Source of the DNA: Bacillota bacterium
GTDB lineage: Bacteria; Bacillota; Dethiobacteria; DTU022
NCBI GenBank assembly: GCA_016874655.1
Contig: VGTO01000004.1
Span: forward strand, 1-43,771
Reading direction: 5' to 3'
Length of the DNA stretch: 43,771 nt
The position numbers and the translations under genes are program-made. Of the stretch, positions 9,658 to 17,943 are shown piece by piece (positions within the stretch are counted from its first letter, which is position 1; every line of letters begins with the position of its first letter). Under the pieces are notes generated by a model. The model had not been told where the DNA came from. It saw only the letters and a program-made list of their open reading frames with translations, and did not search any database.

Positions 9658-10968
9658 ATGGCAGATACACTTAGAAAGAAAGCAATTTGGGCCTGGACAA
9701 TGTACGATTGGGGCAATTCAGCTTTTGCCACTACCGTTATGGCAGCTGTTCTACCAAACTATTTTCTGACCTACATTGCTACCAACAACGAGGCTTTAGC
9801 TTTATGGGGCTACACTGTTGCCATAGGTAGTCTATTTGCTGCCTTAATCAGCCCGGTACTGGGCGCGATAGCAGATTTCCGCGGCTCAAAAAAGACATTC
9901 ATGGCGTTCTTTATCGGGCTGGGCGTGCTTTCCACCGCATTAATGTTTTTTGTGCAACAGCCTGACGATTGGCTGCTGGGATGTATCCTCTATGTAACCG
10001 GCATAATCGGGTTTGCTGGTTCCCTTGTGTTCTATGATGCCCTGCTGCCACACGTTGCTAATAATGATGAGATCGACTACGTGTCTGCGCGCGGTTACGC
10101 GATGGGATACATCGGCGGTGGGCTGCTTTTGCTGATCAACGTTATAATGATTTTCTTCGGTCCCAACCTTGTTCCCGACATGCCCATTGAAGAAGCAACC
10201 GCCCTGATGATGCGTCTCAGCCTTGTTTCTGTGGCGGTCTGGTGGGCAGTATTTTCGATTCCGATCTTCCGTCATGTCAAAGAGCCACAACGCATGATCC
10301 AAAAGGGCGAGGAAACCTTGAATGTCATCACGGTGGGTTTCAAACGTTTCTTCCAGGCTCTGGATGAGATCAGTAATTTCCGCGACCTGTTCACCTTCCT
10401 ACTGGCTTTCCTGGTCTATTCCAACGGCATCGGCACCATCATCACCATGGCTGTCGCGCTCGGCACCGATATGGGTTTTGGCACACTCACCCTCATTGGC
10501 ACACTTCTGCTTGTCCAGTTTGTCGCTGCGCCGTTCGCCATCCTTTTTGGCAAACTGCCGAAAAAACTCGGCTTGCGCCAAACCATTAACTTAAGCTTGC
10601 TGATTTACATCATAATAGCTATCATCGGCTTTTTCATGACCAAGGAATGGCATTTTATCCTCCTCGGGCTGGCGGTGGCGACAGTGCAGGGCGGCAGCCA
10701 GGCGCTCAGCCGTTCCCTGATCGGGCAGCTGATGCCAAAAAGCAAAACAGCCGAATTCTACGGATTTTTCAGCGTTTCAGAAAAGTTCAATACCGTTCTC
10801 GGTCCGCTGGTCTTCGCAGTTGTTAAAACAATCACGGGCAACAGCCGGCTGGCAATCATCTCATTGGTTATCTTCTTCCTGGCCGGCATCGTAATTCTCG
10901 CGAAGGTAAATATTGAGCGCGGAATTGAGACCGCCAAAGCTGAAGATGCCAAGATGATTTCTGTCTAA
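9658..10968 (+). CDS. MFS transporter, UMF1/Atg22-like family
   Basis: 436-aa polytopic membrane protein with about 11-12 hydrophobic segments. The N-terminus WAWTMYDWGNSAFATTVM is the hallmark of the UMF1 family, related to vacuolar effluxer Atg22. Other family features are the DFRGSKKTF loop after the second helix and GGSQALSRSLIGQLMPKSK in the C-terminal half. The transported substrate is unknown for bacterial members. Start is ATG behind AGGAGG at 8 nt, 20 residues inside the listed ORF. The second half is rich in C-ending codons relative to its AT-rich flanks, and the gene is flanked by relics, so acquisition by transfer is plausible. A strong terminator follows. Confidence 0.85.
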   Translation: MADTLRKKAIWAWTMYDWGNSAFATTVMAAVLPNYFLTYIATNNEALALWGYTVAIGSLFAALISPVLGAIADFRGSKKTFMAFFIGLGVLSTALMFFVQQPDDWLLGCILYVTGIIGFAGSLVFYDALLPHVANNDEIDYVSARGYAMGYIGGGLLLLINVIMIFFGPNLVPDMPIEEATALMMRLSLVSVAVWWAVFSIPIFRHVKEPQRMIQKGEETLNVITVGFKRFFQALDEISNFRDLFTFLLAFLVYSNGIGTIITMAVALGTDMGFGTLTLIGTLLLVQFVAAPFAILFGKLPKKLGLRQTINLSLLIYIIIAIIGFFMTKEWHFILLGLAVATVQGGSQALSRSLIGQLMPKSKTAEFYGFFSVSEKFNTVLGPLVFAVVKTITGNSRLAIISLVIFFLAGIVILAKVNIERGIETAKAEDAKMISV

Positions 10969-10993
10969 TCTTTAGGATATCAAGTTCTGAAAT

Positions 10994-11020
10994 AAAGCGC
11001 CCAGTTTGTCTGGGCGCTTT
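10994..11020 (+). terminator. Intrinsic terminator of the UMF1 transporter gene
   Basis: Perfect 11-bp stem AAAGCGCCCAG / CTGGGCGCTTT, 26 nt after the stop codon. Confidence 0.85.
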
Positions 11021-11248
11021 GTATATACGATTCCATATCTCTTCTATCTTTTTCAAATGTATTCCCCTATTCAGTGACGGTACAGCGACTGAAAAGATTG
11101 GCGCCTCACGTTTGCGGGTATGCGATGTTTTTTCTGCTGCGAATAAGGCGCGCGAATCAAAGCACCGAGCACCGCACAAGGCCTTATATTCCGGGTCGCG
11201 TAGCGAAGAGCATCCCCGCTGATGTGTGATGTGCTTGGGGCTTCTTAA

Positions 11249-11383
11249 TTAACATATACTAACTACAATACTTCCTTTCTTGTGACCTTTTTCAACATAT
11301 CTGTGAGCTTCAACTATTTCTTCAAGCTTATAGACTTTATCGATAACAGGTTTAATGCGATGCAGAAAAATTTCCAAAATATA
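11249..11383 (-). pseudogene. C-terminal remnant of a medium-chain (zinc-type) dehydrogenase
   Basis: Minus-strand translation from 11383 gives [20 protein letters not shown] and then [15 protein letters not shown], ending in TAA. This is the characteristic C-terminus of quinone-oxidoreductase/zinc alcohol dehydrogenase proteins. An in-frame TAA lies immediately upstream and no Rossmann domain is present, so only about 44 of an expected 320-340 codons survive. It indicates gene decay in this accessory region. Confidence 0.75.
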
Positions 11384-11395
11384 ATTTTAGTTAAA

Positions 11396-11411
11396 CCGAT
11401 TATTTAATCGG
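11396..11411. promoter_or_regulatory. Perfect 16-bp palindrome upstream of phoH
   Basis: CCGATTA-TT-TAATCGG, about 60 bp before the phoH start. Could be an operator or simply decayed sequence; no regulator is adjacent. Confidence 0.3.
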
Positions 11412-11471
11412 ATCATAGTGTTATGATAGGTAGTAATTGTAATATATTTTGGGGATGGAGGGTGTTATTAT

Positions 11472-12800
11472 TTGAAAAAGATCTATGTTCTTGATACCAG
11501 TGTTTTACTCCAATCACCTAATGCTGTTCTCGGTTTTCAGGATAACCTGATAGTTCTTCCCGGCTGTGTATTGGAAGAGCTGGATAATATGAAAAAGGCT
11601 GCAGATTATGAAATCAGGGCCAATACCCGCTGGGTAGCCCGTTTTTTAGATCAGCTACGGGCCCAGGGTGAGCTAAACCAGGGGGTAGCCCTACCCAATG
11701 GCGGCGAACTTAGGGTTGAAATGAACTGCATAGATAACAACACCGATCTACCCTGCTCCTGGCCAGGTGACAAGCGAGATAACCGCATTCTGGCCGTTGC
11801 AAAAAACCTGCAAAAAACCAAACAACCGGTAATCATTGTTACCAGGGATGTGTTCTTAAGGATCAAGGCCGATGTCATCGGGGTTCCGGCCCAGGATTAT
11901 AGAAATGAGCAGGTAGAGTTTGATATTGACGAGCAGTACCGGGGATGGGAAGAACAGGATGTTCCTGAAGAGCTGATCGATCGCATTTACAGTCAAGGCC
12001 AGTTATCCTGGAACGGAAAACCTAACCCGATAAACAAATTCTTTCTACTTAAAGCCGAAGGCAGTGCCCAAAAAACAGCCTTAGCCCGTTATCGGGATGG
12101 TCGAATGGTGCTGCTCAAGGATACCCGGCCTGATTTTTTCGGTTTTAAGCTAAATCTGCTGCAAAAATATGCTCGCGAAGCGCTGCGTGATGACAGCATT
12201 CCCATGGTTACCCTGATGGGAGCTACCGGCAGTGGAAAAACTCTCCTTTCTTTAGGCGTTGGCCTGGAAAAAATTTTAGATGAAAGTGTTTACCGGCGCA
12301 TGTTGATCTGCCGCCCCAACGTGAGCATGGGCGAGGAGATCGGTTTTTTACCCGGGGATGAGAAAGAGAAGATTGCCCCATATATGCGACCAATATACGA
12401 CAATCTAGAACAACTGGTCGATTCGCACCCGGACCGTTATGACAATGAACATGAACTTGACGGCAAGGTTGCTTATCTTTTCGCAACCAGAAAAATAGTA
12501 ACAGAAGCCATAGCTTACCTGCAGGGCCGTTCAATCGTAGGTCAATATATCTTAATTGATGAAGCGCAAAACCTGACTCCGAAGCAGGCCAAGGGGATCA
12601 TTACCCGGGCCGGGGAGGGAACTAAGATCGTTTTGGTTGGCGATCCGGAGCAGATTAATAACCCCTTCCTTGATTCAAGAACAAACGGGCTTTCATGGGC
12701 TGTCGAGAAAATGAAAGGCAGCCCCCTGCATGCGCACATTACCCTGACCGAAACTAAACGTTCAAACCTGGCCATGGAAGCAGCGCGGTTGATGAAGTAA
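11472..12800 (+). CDS. PIN-PhoH family ATPase/RNase
   Basis: 442-aa protein fusing an N-terminal PIN domain (residues about 3-135, VLDTSVLL with the first catalytic Asp, later DNRILAVA and VTRDVFLRIKAD) to a C-terminal PhoH ATPase (Walker A GATGSGKT near residue 252, Walker B YILIDEAQN near 359, LVGDPEQI). PIN-PhoH proteins are proposed to act as RNA helicase-ribonucleases; the B. subtilis relative is YlaK. TTG start behind GGAGGG at 9 nt. It is convergent with the metallophosphoesterase gene. Its specific targets are unknown. Confidence 0.9.
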   Translation: MKKIYVLDTSVLLQSPNAVLGFQDNLIVLPGCVLEELDNMKKAADYEIRANTRWVARFLDQLRAQGELNQGVALPNGGELRVEMNCIDNNTDLPCSWPGDKRDNRILAVAKNLQKTKQPVIIVTRDVFLRIKADVIGVPAQDYRNEQVEFDIDEQYRGWEEQDVPEELIDRIYSQGQLSWNGKPNPINKFFLLKAEGSAQKTALARYRDGRMVLLKDTRPDFFGFKLNLLQKYAREALRDDSIPMVTLMGATGSGKTLLSLGVGLEKILDESVYRRMLICRPNVSMGEEIGFLPGDEKEKIAPYMRPIYDNLEQLVDSHPDRYDNEHELDGKVAYLFATRKIVTEAIAYLQGRSIVGQYILIDEAQNLTPKQAKGIITRAGEGTKIVLVGDPEQINNPFLDSRTNGLSWAVEKMKGSPLHAHITLTETKRSNLAMEAARLMK

Positions 12801-12938
12801 AGTAACTGAAATGTGGTTCATACCGGCTGCTCACAATAATTGTTTTAAACCGTATTTAACCTAAATTGAACACAACTGAAATATTGCTGTAACAATTTAG
12901 ATCAATAATAGGAACGACCCCCTCTTTTATGATAGATG

Positions 12939-12967
12939 TAGGCACAGCTGAGTAGCGGCTGTGCCTA
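12939..12967. terminator. Hairpin between convergent phoH-like and metallophosphoesterase genes
   Basis: Stem TAGGCACAGC / GCTGTGCCTA with a 9-nt loop. It lacks a clear T-run on either strand, so it may stop transcription weakly or protect 3' ends. Confidence 0.5.
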
Positions 12968-13000
12968 TGTACATTTCTTCAATACGAATAACATTAAGAA

Positions 13001-14296
13001 CTAATCTTTGCCCAAATTAAGAACAACATTCAAATCAGCCGGTCCCTCGTTATGCCATAAGGCATCCAGATATTTACTCAGACGCTTATAGACGAAACGT
13101 GCCCATAAGCCAAGATCATTTTCTTTAAGCACCGGGCGATTTTCAGATTTTTCATCTCCCAGTGAATGGGCAATAAATGCACTCGCTAAATGACGGCCGA
13201 TCAAAGCGGCATCTTGATCTGAAATACGGTATTTTTTTAGGGCTGAGATTATTTCGAGTTCAAAGGTCTTCTGCAAAAAAGTAAAAGCTACTTCAGCAAA
13301 TCCGCTTCCCGGCCGATAGCTTTCAAGAATTGTTTTTGATTCAATCTCAATTCTATTGTCCTTAATTTTACATAATCTCAACGGGCATGGTGGAGTGATC
13401 AGTGACCCTGTCTCAATATCATAAATAAAAGCGCCTTCTTCAAAATCGGCCCGGGCAATATCCTGCGCGTGATAATGGCCGGTAAAAACCAGTCGGACAC
13501 CGTATGAAGCCAAAAATCGGCTAAATTTCCGGTAATCTTCAACCAGGTAATCACTATGCAAGATGCTTTGCCCTATCCAGTGCTCAACAACTCCATGGTG
13601 AATCATTGCCATTACGGCTTTTCTTTCTTCAGCGGCCTTCTGTAGCATCCTGGCCAGCCAGTCAACCTGGTTTTGGCTGATTTTACTGCCTACATAATCA
13701 AAAGAAGATGTATTCCCTTTGTAACTGCAGGTATCGATACTGAAAAGCCAGAGGTTTTCTTTGAGCTCTGCCACATAACTTAATGAATGATCATCGCGCT
13801 CAATCGCCTGGTCATAACCGTAATTATGGTACAGATCTGCAAACTCAGAGGCAGCTAGTGTTTCAGCTGATTCGCTTCGGTCACCGACAAATTTCCGGGC
13901 TCCAAAATACATATTCAGATCGTGATTGCCGGGGATTACGTATACGTCTTTTCCTGCTGTTCGTAGCTTTTCAAGTAATTTCACTAATTCAAGATGGCCT
14001 ATCTTTTCTCCATCTTTTGTCAAATCACCCGGTATTAAAACAAACTCGGCTTCAGATTTTGCAATATGATTAACCGCCAGATCGATCAAATCCGCACTCT
14101 CTTTCAACAGCTTGCGATCCTGATGCAGATTCTTTTCAAATGCAGCCCCGCTGACGCCAAGCGAAAGGTTATAATAATGCAAATCACTGATAACTGCAAA
14201 CCTAACATCGGGAAATAAAGGATTTAAAATGCTGGAACTTTCTTGGTTTGGATAAACTAATTTATCTTTCTGCCTGATCCTGTTTAGCAATAACAT
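13001..14296 (-). CDS. Calcineurin-like metallophosphoesterase
   Basis: Binuclear metal phosphoesterase with the full motif set in order: VISDLHYYN (residues about 35), IPGDLTKDG (near 90), IPGNHDLN (near 120), MIHHGVVEH (near 212) and FTGHYHAQD (near 257). Length 431 aa, including a C-terminal helical region of about 120 residues. There is no signal peptide, suggesting a cytoplasmic location. Substrate unknown. The ATG at 14296 directly abuts GAGGG. The in-frame TTG two codons later (14290) has a better 6-nt spacing and may be the true start. The gene stands alone. Confidence 0.85.
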   Translation of the reverse strand: MLLLNRIRQKDKLVYPNQESSSILNPLFPDVRFAVISDLHYYNLSLGVSGAAFEKNLHQDRKLLKESADLIDLAVNHIAKSEAEFVLIPGDLTKDGEKIGHLELVKLLEKLRTAGKDVYVIPGNHDLNMYFGARKFVGDRSESAETLAASEFADLYHNYGYDQAIERDDHSLSYVAELKENLWLFSIDTCSYKGNTSSFDYVGSKISQNQVDWLARMLQKAAEERKAVMAMIHHGVVEHWIGQSILHSDYLVEDYRKFSRFLASYGVRLVFTGHYHAQDIARADFEEGAFIYDIETGSLITPPCPLRLCKIKDNRIEIESKTILESYRPGSGFAEVAFTFLQKTFELEIISALKKYRISDQDAALIGRHLASAFIAHSLGDEKSENRPVLKENDLGLWARFVYKRLSKYLDALWHNEGPADLNVVLNLGKD

Positions 14297-14393
14297 CCCT
14301 CGTTTATTAAAACTAATTATTACAGAGTGATTTTAACATAGCGAAGCGCCAATTCGATTTGCTTAACTTATTATTTACAATGATTTAACCTGA

Positions 14394-14552
14394 CCAAATC
14401 TTTTTCAACAGGTTACAATTATTATTACGCTGGGACTTTGGATCATTGGTCTGGATTTAATTTACGCTACTCCTCAGATCACCACATTTGTAAACCAAAC
14501 AATGGATCATGATTGGCAGGCTCAGAATGAATTTAATAATTCGTTATCTTAA
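14394..14552 (+). pseudogene. Possible membrane-protein relic
   Basis: After an in-frame TGA at 14391, a 52-codon open stretch without an ATG/GTG/TTG near its head reads VTIIITLGLWIIGLDLIYA, TPQITTFVNQTMDHDW and so on to TAA. One hydrophobic helix followed by a polar tail looks like the C-terminus of a membrane protein. It could also be chance in AT-rich sequence. The rest of the gap 14297-14590 shows nothing else. Confidence 0.3.
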
Positions 14553-14590
14553 ACCTCTGTATTGCCATATCAAAACTTAATTGACTGTCA

Positions 14591-15115
14591 TCATGGTTCA
14601 AGGACCCGCAAGTCGGCCAGGTGGCGGTAATCTTCATCAAAGTCTAACCCGTAGCCGATCACGAAACGATCAGGGATCTTAAAGCCGCAGTAGTCGGGAT
14701 TAAAGGAAACCTGGCGCCGATCGGGTTTATCCAAAAGGGTGACCACTTTCAGCGATTTTGGACCGCGCCTGAGCAAATTTTCGTAAAGATAAGTAAGGGT
14801 CAACCCGGTATCGATAATATCTTCAACGATCAGCACATCTTTATCAGTAATGCTCTGCTCAAGGTCTTTTAAGATCCGAACCACACCGGAGGAATTAGTA
14901 TCGGCGCCGTAACTTGATACAGCGATGAAATCGATCTCCACCGGTATTGTCAAATGGCGGACCAGATCGCTTAAAAAGATCACCGCCCCTTTTAAGACCC
15001 CGATAACGAGGATTTTCCTGCCCCTGTAGTCTTCGGAGATCTCTTCGGCCAACTCCTTAATACGCCCTTCGATCTGCTTGGCGGTTAGCATAACTTCCAT
15101 TTTTTCTTCAGCCAT
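14591..15115 (-). CDS. hpt: Hypoxanthine phosphoribosyltransferase
   Basis: Purine salvage enzyme converting hypoxanthine or guanine plus PRPP to IMP or GMP. The PRPP loop VLIVEDIIDTGLTLTYL lies near residue 95, VLKGAVIFLSDL near 42, and the C-terminal DRFVIGYGLDFDEDYRHL segment contacts the base. Length 174 aa from the ATG at 15115, preceded by AAAGGGTGG. The listed ORF adds three residues from an upstream GTG. As in B. subtilis it follows tilS (63-bp gap). The usual downstream neighbour ftsH has been displaced by the accessory region. Confidence 0.95.
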   Translation of the reverse strand: MAEEKMEVMLTAKQIEGRIKELAEEISEDYRGRKILVIGVLKGAVIFLSDLVRHLTIPVEIDFIAVSSYGADTNSSGVVRILKDLEQSITDKDVLIVEDIIDTGLTLTYLYENLLRRGPKSLKVVTLLDKPDRRQVSFNPDYCGFKIPDRFVIGYGLDFDEDYRHLADLRVLEP

Positions 15116-15177
15116 AGATGCCACCCTTTCTGTTATTATTAAATCTTCCCCGCAGTATGCACAGCGCTCCAGGCCTT

Positions 15178-16566
15178 TTAATCAAGATAATCAAGCCAGA
15201 GGACCTTCACCGTTTTATCCGTTACCCTGTAGGGGTGGGCGATTCTTAACCCGGCAACCCAGATTATTTCACTACCGACGGTTACTAGTGGTAAAGTGTC
15301 ACGAAATAATTGATCTACCTTTTGGTCAATCAGAAAACTTTTTAGCTTTTTACTGCCCGCTGCTCCCTGGGGATGGAAACGATCACCAGGCTTTCGGGAG
15401 CAGATCACAATCTTGCCGGGAGGGATTGTATCGTAATCGAGATAAGCGCTATTTTGCTCAGGCGGCCAGTTTAGAACATCTTTTTGTACCAGATGGGCGC
15501 TAATTGTTTTTCCGCCAGGCAGCGCAGTCAGACCGGGGATAATAAGTTCCTGTTCGCCGATCTTTTCCGGCATTTGATTATTCTTCCGGGATATTATTAG
15601 ATTTTTTTTTGCCCGGTATGCTCTCAATCCGCCTGGCAGGTTAAGGCGGGCACCAATTTTACCTTCCCCAGCCAGCTTTAACAGCTGGTTCAGATGCACC
15701 CGGCCCAGTTCCCGCCCAGCCCGGTAATGGCGCAATAACAGCCGTAAAACCCGGCTGCTAATCGCACGCGGCAGGGCATTCAGAGAAGACGAATCAACTA
15801 GAATATAGTTTCCTTTGTGCTCAGCTATCTGACAAGCTCTTTTTCGGGCCTGATGTTCAAAATAATGGCGGTCTTCGGCAGCAAGCTCAGCCAGGCCGGC
15901 TAAAGCTTCGCGAATACGGGGATTATAACGTTCCTCGAGGTGCGGGATTAGCTCCAGCCGTAGCTTATTGCGAGTATAGTCAGTCTCCAGATTACTGCTG
16001 TCAGTATAAGGCTGTAGGCCATGCTCAAGGCAATAAGCTTCGATTTCAGAGCGCCTGAAATCAAGCAGCGGTCTGATCAGCTTCACACCGTTAATGCTTC
16101 GTAACGGAAGCATCCCGGAAAGACCGTCAATACCGCTGCCCCTGAGCAAGTTTAACAGGACTGTTTCTGCCTGGTCGTCGCGATGATGGCCGAGCGCAAT
16201 CGATTCCGCCTGAAAGTTGCGGGCCACCTGGAGCAGAAAGCGGTAGCGCGCTCTCCGGCCCGCCGCCTCTTCTGATAACCCAAATTTTTTTTTATAACTC
16301 CTGATATTGACCCTCTTGGACATAAAGGGAAGGCTCATCTGATCGGCAAGAGCAGCTACACCTGCTTCTTCAAGAGCTGCTTCCGGACGCAAACCATGGT
16401 TTAAGTAGGCTACTATTAGCCTTAAGCTATATTCAGAGGCCAGACGACTGAAGAGGTGGAGCAGGCAAAGCGAGTCCGGTCCGCCGGAGACAGCCAGGAC
16501 AATCGTCTCGCCACTGAAGACCAGTTCTTTATTATTTACATATGCTTTGAAACGTTCAAATAGCAT
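15178..16566 (-). CDS. tilS: tRNA(Ile)-lysidine synthetase
   Basis: Modifies cytidine 34 of the CAU-anticodon tRNA-Ile to lysidine, allowing AUA decoding. The N-terminal PP-loop ATPase has the SGGPDS motif at about residues 29-34 and GHHRDDQAETVLLNLLRG near 126. The C-terminal lysidine-tRNA synthetase domain with KPGDRFHPQGAAGSKKLKSF near 388 is present, giving a full 462-aa bacterial architecture. ATG start with a weak upstream SD. The preceding S1-domain gene ends in a strong terminator, so tilS probably has its own promoter. Confidence 0.95.
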   Translation of the reverse strand: MLFERFKAYVNNKELVFSGETIVLAVSGGPDSLCLLHLFSRLASEYSLRLIVAYLNHGLRPEAALEEAGVAALADQMSLPFMSKRVNIRSYKKKFGLSEEAAGRRARYRFLLQVARNFQAESIALGHHRDDQAETVLLNLLRGSGIDGLSGMLPLRSINGVKLIRPLLDFRRSEIEAYCLEHGLQPYTDSSNLETDYTRNKLRLELIPHLEERYNPRIREALAGLAELAAEDRHYFEHQARKRACQIAEHKGNYILVDSSSLNALPRAISSRVLRLLLRHYRAGRELGRVHLNQLLKLAGEGKIGARLNLPGGLRAYRAKKNLIISRKNNQMPEKIGEQELIIPGLTALPGGKTISAHLVQKDVLNWPPEQNSAYLDYDTIPPGKIVICSRKPGDRFHPQGAAGSKKLKSFLIDQKVDQLFRDTLPLVTVGSEIIWVAGLRIAHPYRVTDKTVKVLWLDYLD

Positions 16567-16597
16567 CAGCGTGTAATTCCCGGCTCCGGGTAAAGAT

Positions 16598-16622
16598 AAA
16601 AAAACACCCTGAACCAGAGTGC
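16598..16622 (-). terminator. Intrinsic terminator after the S1-domain gene
   Basis: On the minus strand CACTCTG-GTT-CAGGGTG followed by seven T residues. This separates the S1-domain gene from tilS. Confidence 0.85.
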
Positions 16623-16653
16623 CTTTCTAAAAGATATCCCAAAGTAAGGTTGC

Positions 16654-17067
16654 TTAGAAAGCTTCCTTGAAGGAACCGCGACCGCCTCTTTTAGATTCAG
16701 TATTTCTTTTCAAATCAAGCAGTCGCTCATCACTTTCCTTAAGAAAACGGTTCATTTTATCTTCAAACGAGGCTTTATTGACCGGAGCAGGCCTGCTGCG
16801 TCCTTTACCATTCTGTGCCTTGTAACCTTCCGTCGCCTGCCGGATCGAGAGGCCAATTTTTCCATTGTTTTCGACATTTAAAACCTTGACCTTAACTTGA
16901 TCAGATTTTTTAAAGAACTCGTTGATATCCTTCACGTACTCGTCTGCCACTTCCGAAATGTGCACCAGACCGGTAACTCCACCGGGCAGCTCAACGAAAG
17001 CACCGAATTTCGTGATTCCCGTAATCACCCCTTCCATGATACTGCCGATTGCCAGATCTTTCTTGAT
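16654..17067 (-). CDS. S1 domain RNA-binding protein (YabR-like), apparent AUC start
   Basis: Small general RNA-binding protein of the YabR/GSP13 type. A single S1 domain (residues about 7-75) carries GVITGITKFGAFVELPGGV, TGLVHISEVADEYVKDI and KIGLSIRQA, followed by a basic tail ending RGGRGSFKEAF. The listed ATG at 17037 would remove the first strand of the S1 fold. Ten codons upstream, in frame, ATC at 17067 lies 9 nt after AGGAGG and gives KKDLAIGSIMEGVITG, which lines up with B. subtilis YabR. No ATG, GTG or TTG occurs in that interval, and the transcript predicted from the upstream promoter offers no other start. I infer AUC initiation, possibly for autoregulation. Product 137 aa. Confidence 0.85.
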   Translation of the reverse strand: MKKDLAIGSIMEGVITGITKFGAFVELPGGVTGLVHISEVADEYVKDINEFFKKSDQVKVKVLNVENNGKIGLSIRQATEGYKAQNGKGRSRPAPVNKASFEDKMNRFLKESDERLLDLKRNTESKRGGRGSFKEAF

Positions 17068-17109
17068 AAAAAAACGCCTCCTTGCTCAAAATTGATGCAG
17101 ACTAAGGCT

Positions 17110-17137
17110 ATTATAACTGCTATTGCTTTATTGTCAA
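17110..17137 (-). promoter_or_regulatory. Consensus sigma-A promoter of the S1-domain gene
   Basis: TTGACA, 16-nt spacer, TATAAT on the minus strand, with the -35 box overlapping the divIC stop codon. Predicted leader is only about 35-40 nt, containing AGGAGG. Confidence 0.85.
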
Positions 17138-17466
17138 TCCTCAAACTGGAAGATGACCTCATCCGGCCTGACCAACCCAAGCCGTTCGCGTGCCAGTACT
17201 TCGATATAGTCAAGATCCTGAAGCTTAAGAATCTCCTCTTCCAGGGTTGTTTGCTGCTCGCGCATTTCGCTGATTATCTTTTCCATCTCATCGAGAGCCT
17301 GACCGGCCTCCCGTTGCCTTAAATACTGGGCTCCGATAATGACCAACAAACCAATAACAATAAAACCGAGCACAATCACCAACAGCCTGTACATACTGTA
17401 ACGGTTTTCCCGGTGCCGGACGGGAAATCTTGAAACGGGGCTGCTTTTTTTTTGCCCTGACGGCAT
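17134..17466 (-). CDS. divIC: Septum formation initiator DivIC/FtsB family
   Basis: Bitopic cell-division protein linking FtsL and DivIB at the septum. It has a short basic cytoplasmic N-terminus, a membrane segment YRLLVIVLGFIVIGLLVIIG (residues about 26-45), then a coiled coil (LDEMEKIISEMREQQTTLEE) and the conserved ARERLGLVRPDEV tail. Length 110 aa. Same relative position as B. subtilis divIC, before the S1-domain gene, but the intervening yabP and yabQ normally upstream are absent. Confidence 0.9.
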   Translation of the reverse strand: MPSGQKKSSPVSRFPVRHRENRYSMYRLLVIVLGFIVIGLLVIIGAQYLRQREAGQALDEMEKIISEMREQQTTLEEEILKLQDLDYIEVLARERLGLVRPDEVIFQFED

Positions 17467-17508
17467 TTTGCCATCATCCCCAAACTAGTCGTTGTATAGC
17501 TTTAAGGT

Positions 17509-17542
17509 AAGACAAGTCCCCTTCAGAAAGGGGACTTGTCTT
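17509..17542. terminator. Perfect 15-bp hairpin between HU and divIC
   Basis: AAGACAAGTCCCCTT-CAGA-AAGGGGACTTGTCTT. Probably ends the HU transcript, although no T-run follows on the minus strand. The GGGGAC core resembles the hairpin at 27822-27851. Confidence 0.6.
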
Positions 17543-17585
17543 TATAAATCAGAAATTAATCATTGAAAGTCCTGTCTCTTGCTGA

Positions 17586-17858
17586 TTATTTGACTTTATC
17601 TTTTAGAGCTTTACCAGGCTTGAAAGCCGGGACTTTAAGGGCTTTAATCTTGATTTTCTCTCCTGTTGCCGGGTTACGCCCTTCACGTGCTTTACGGTGA
17701 CGTACTTCGAAAGTACCAAAACCAACTAACTGGACCTTCTCACCTTTAGCCAGGCTACCTGCAATGCCGTCCAAAATCGACTCTACCGCTTTCTTGCTAG
17801 TCTTTTTTGATAATCCGCCTTTCTCAGCAACCAAATCGACCAACTGTGTTTTATTCAC
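17586..17858 (-). CDS. hup: DNA-binding protein HU
   Basis: Nucleoid protein that bends DNA as a dimer. The full 90-aa HU fold is present: [19 protein letters not shown], the [20 protein letters not shown] beta-arm signature and the [12 protein letters not shown]-terminus. GTG start behind AAGGAGG. It sits between yabN and divIC, where many Clostridia encode HU and HslR; no S4-domain HslR/YabO gene is present here. Confidence 0.97.
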   Translation of the reverse strand: MNKTQLVDLVAEKGGLSKKTSKKAVESILDGIAGSLAKGEKVQLVGFGTFEVRHRKAREGRNPATGEKIKIKALKVPAFKPGKALKDKVK

Positions 17859-17943
17859 TTACAAAGCCCTCCTTAAATAAGTAATAGATACCTACATTAC
17901 ATGCCTTATTCGACGTCTTTTTTCGGACTCCTTCTTTTTTTGC

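Larger units (their letters stand above)
11021..11471. other. Gene-poor gap holding a dehydrogenase relic and a palindrome
   Basis: About 450 bp between the UMF1 transporter and phoH. The first 200 bp are GC-richer than the rest and show no supported gene. The second half holds the C-terminal remnant of a zinc-type dehydrogenase on the minus strand (11249-11383) and the palindrome CCGATTATTTAATCGG at 11396-11411, upstream of phoH. Confidence 0.6.
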
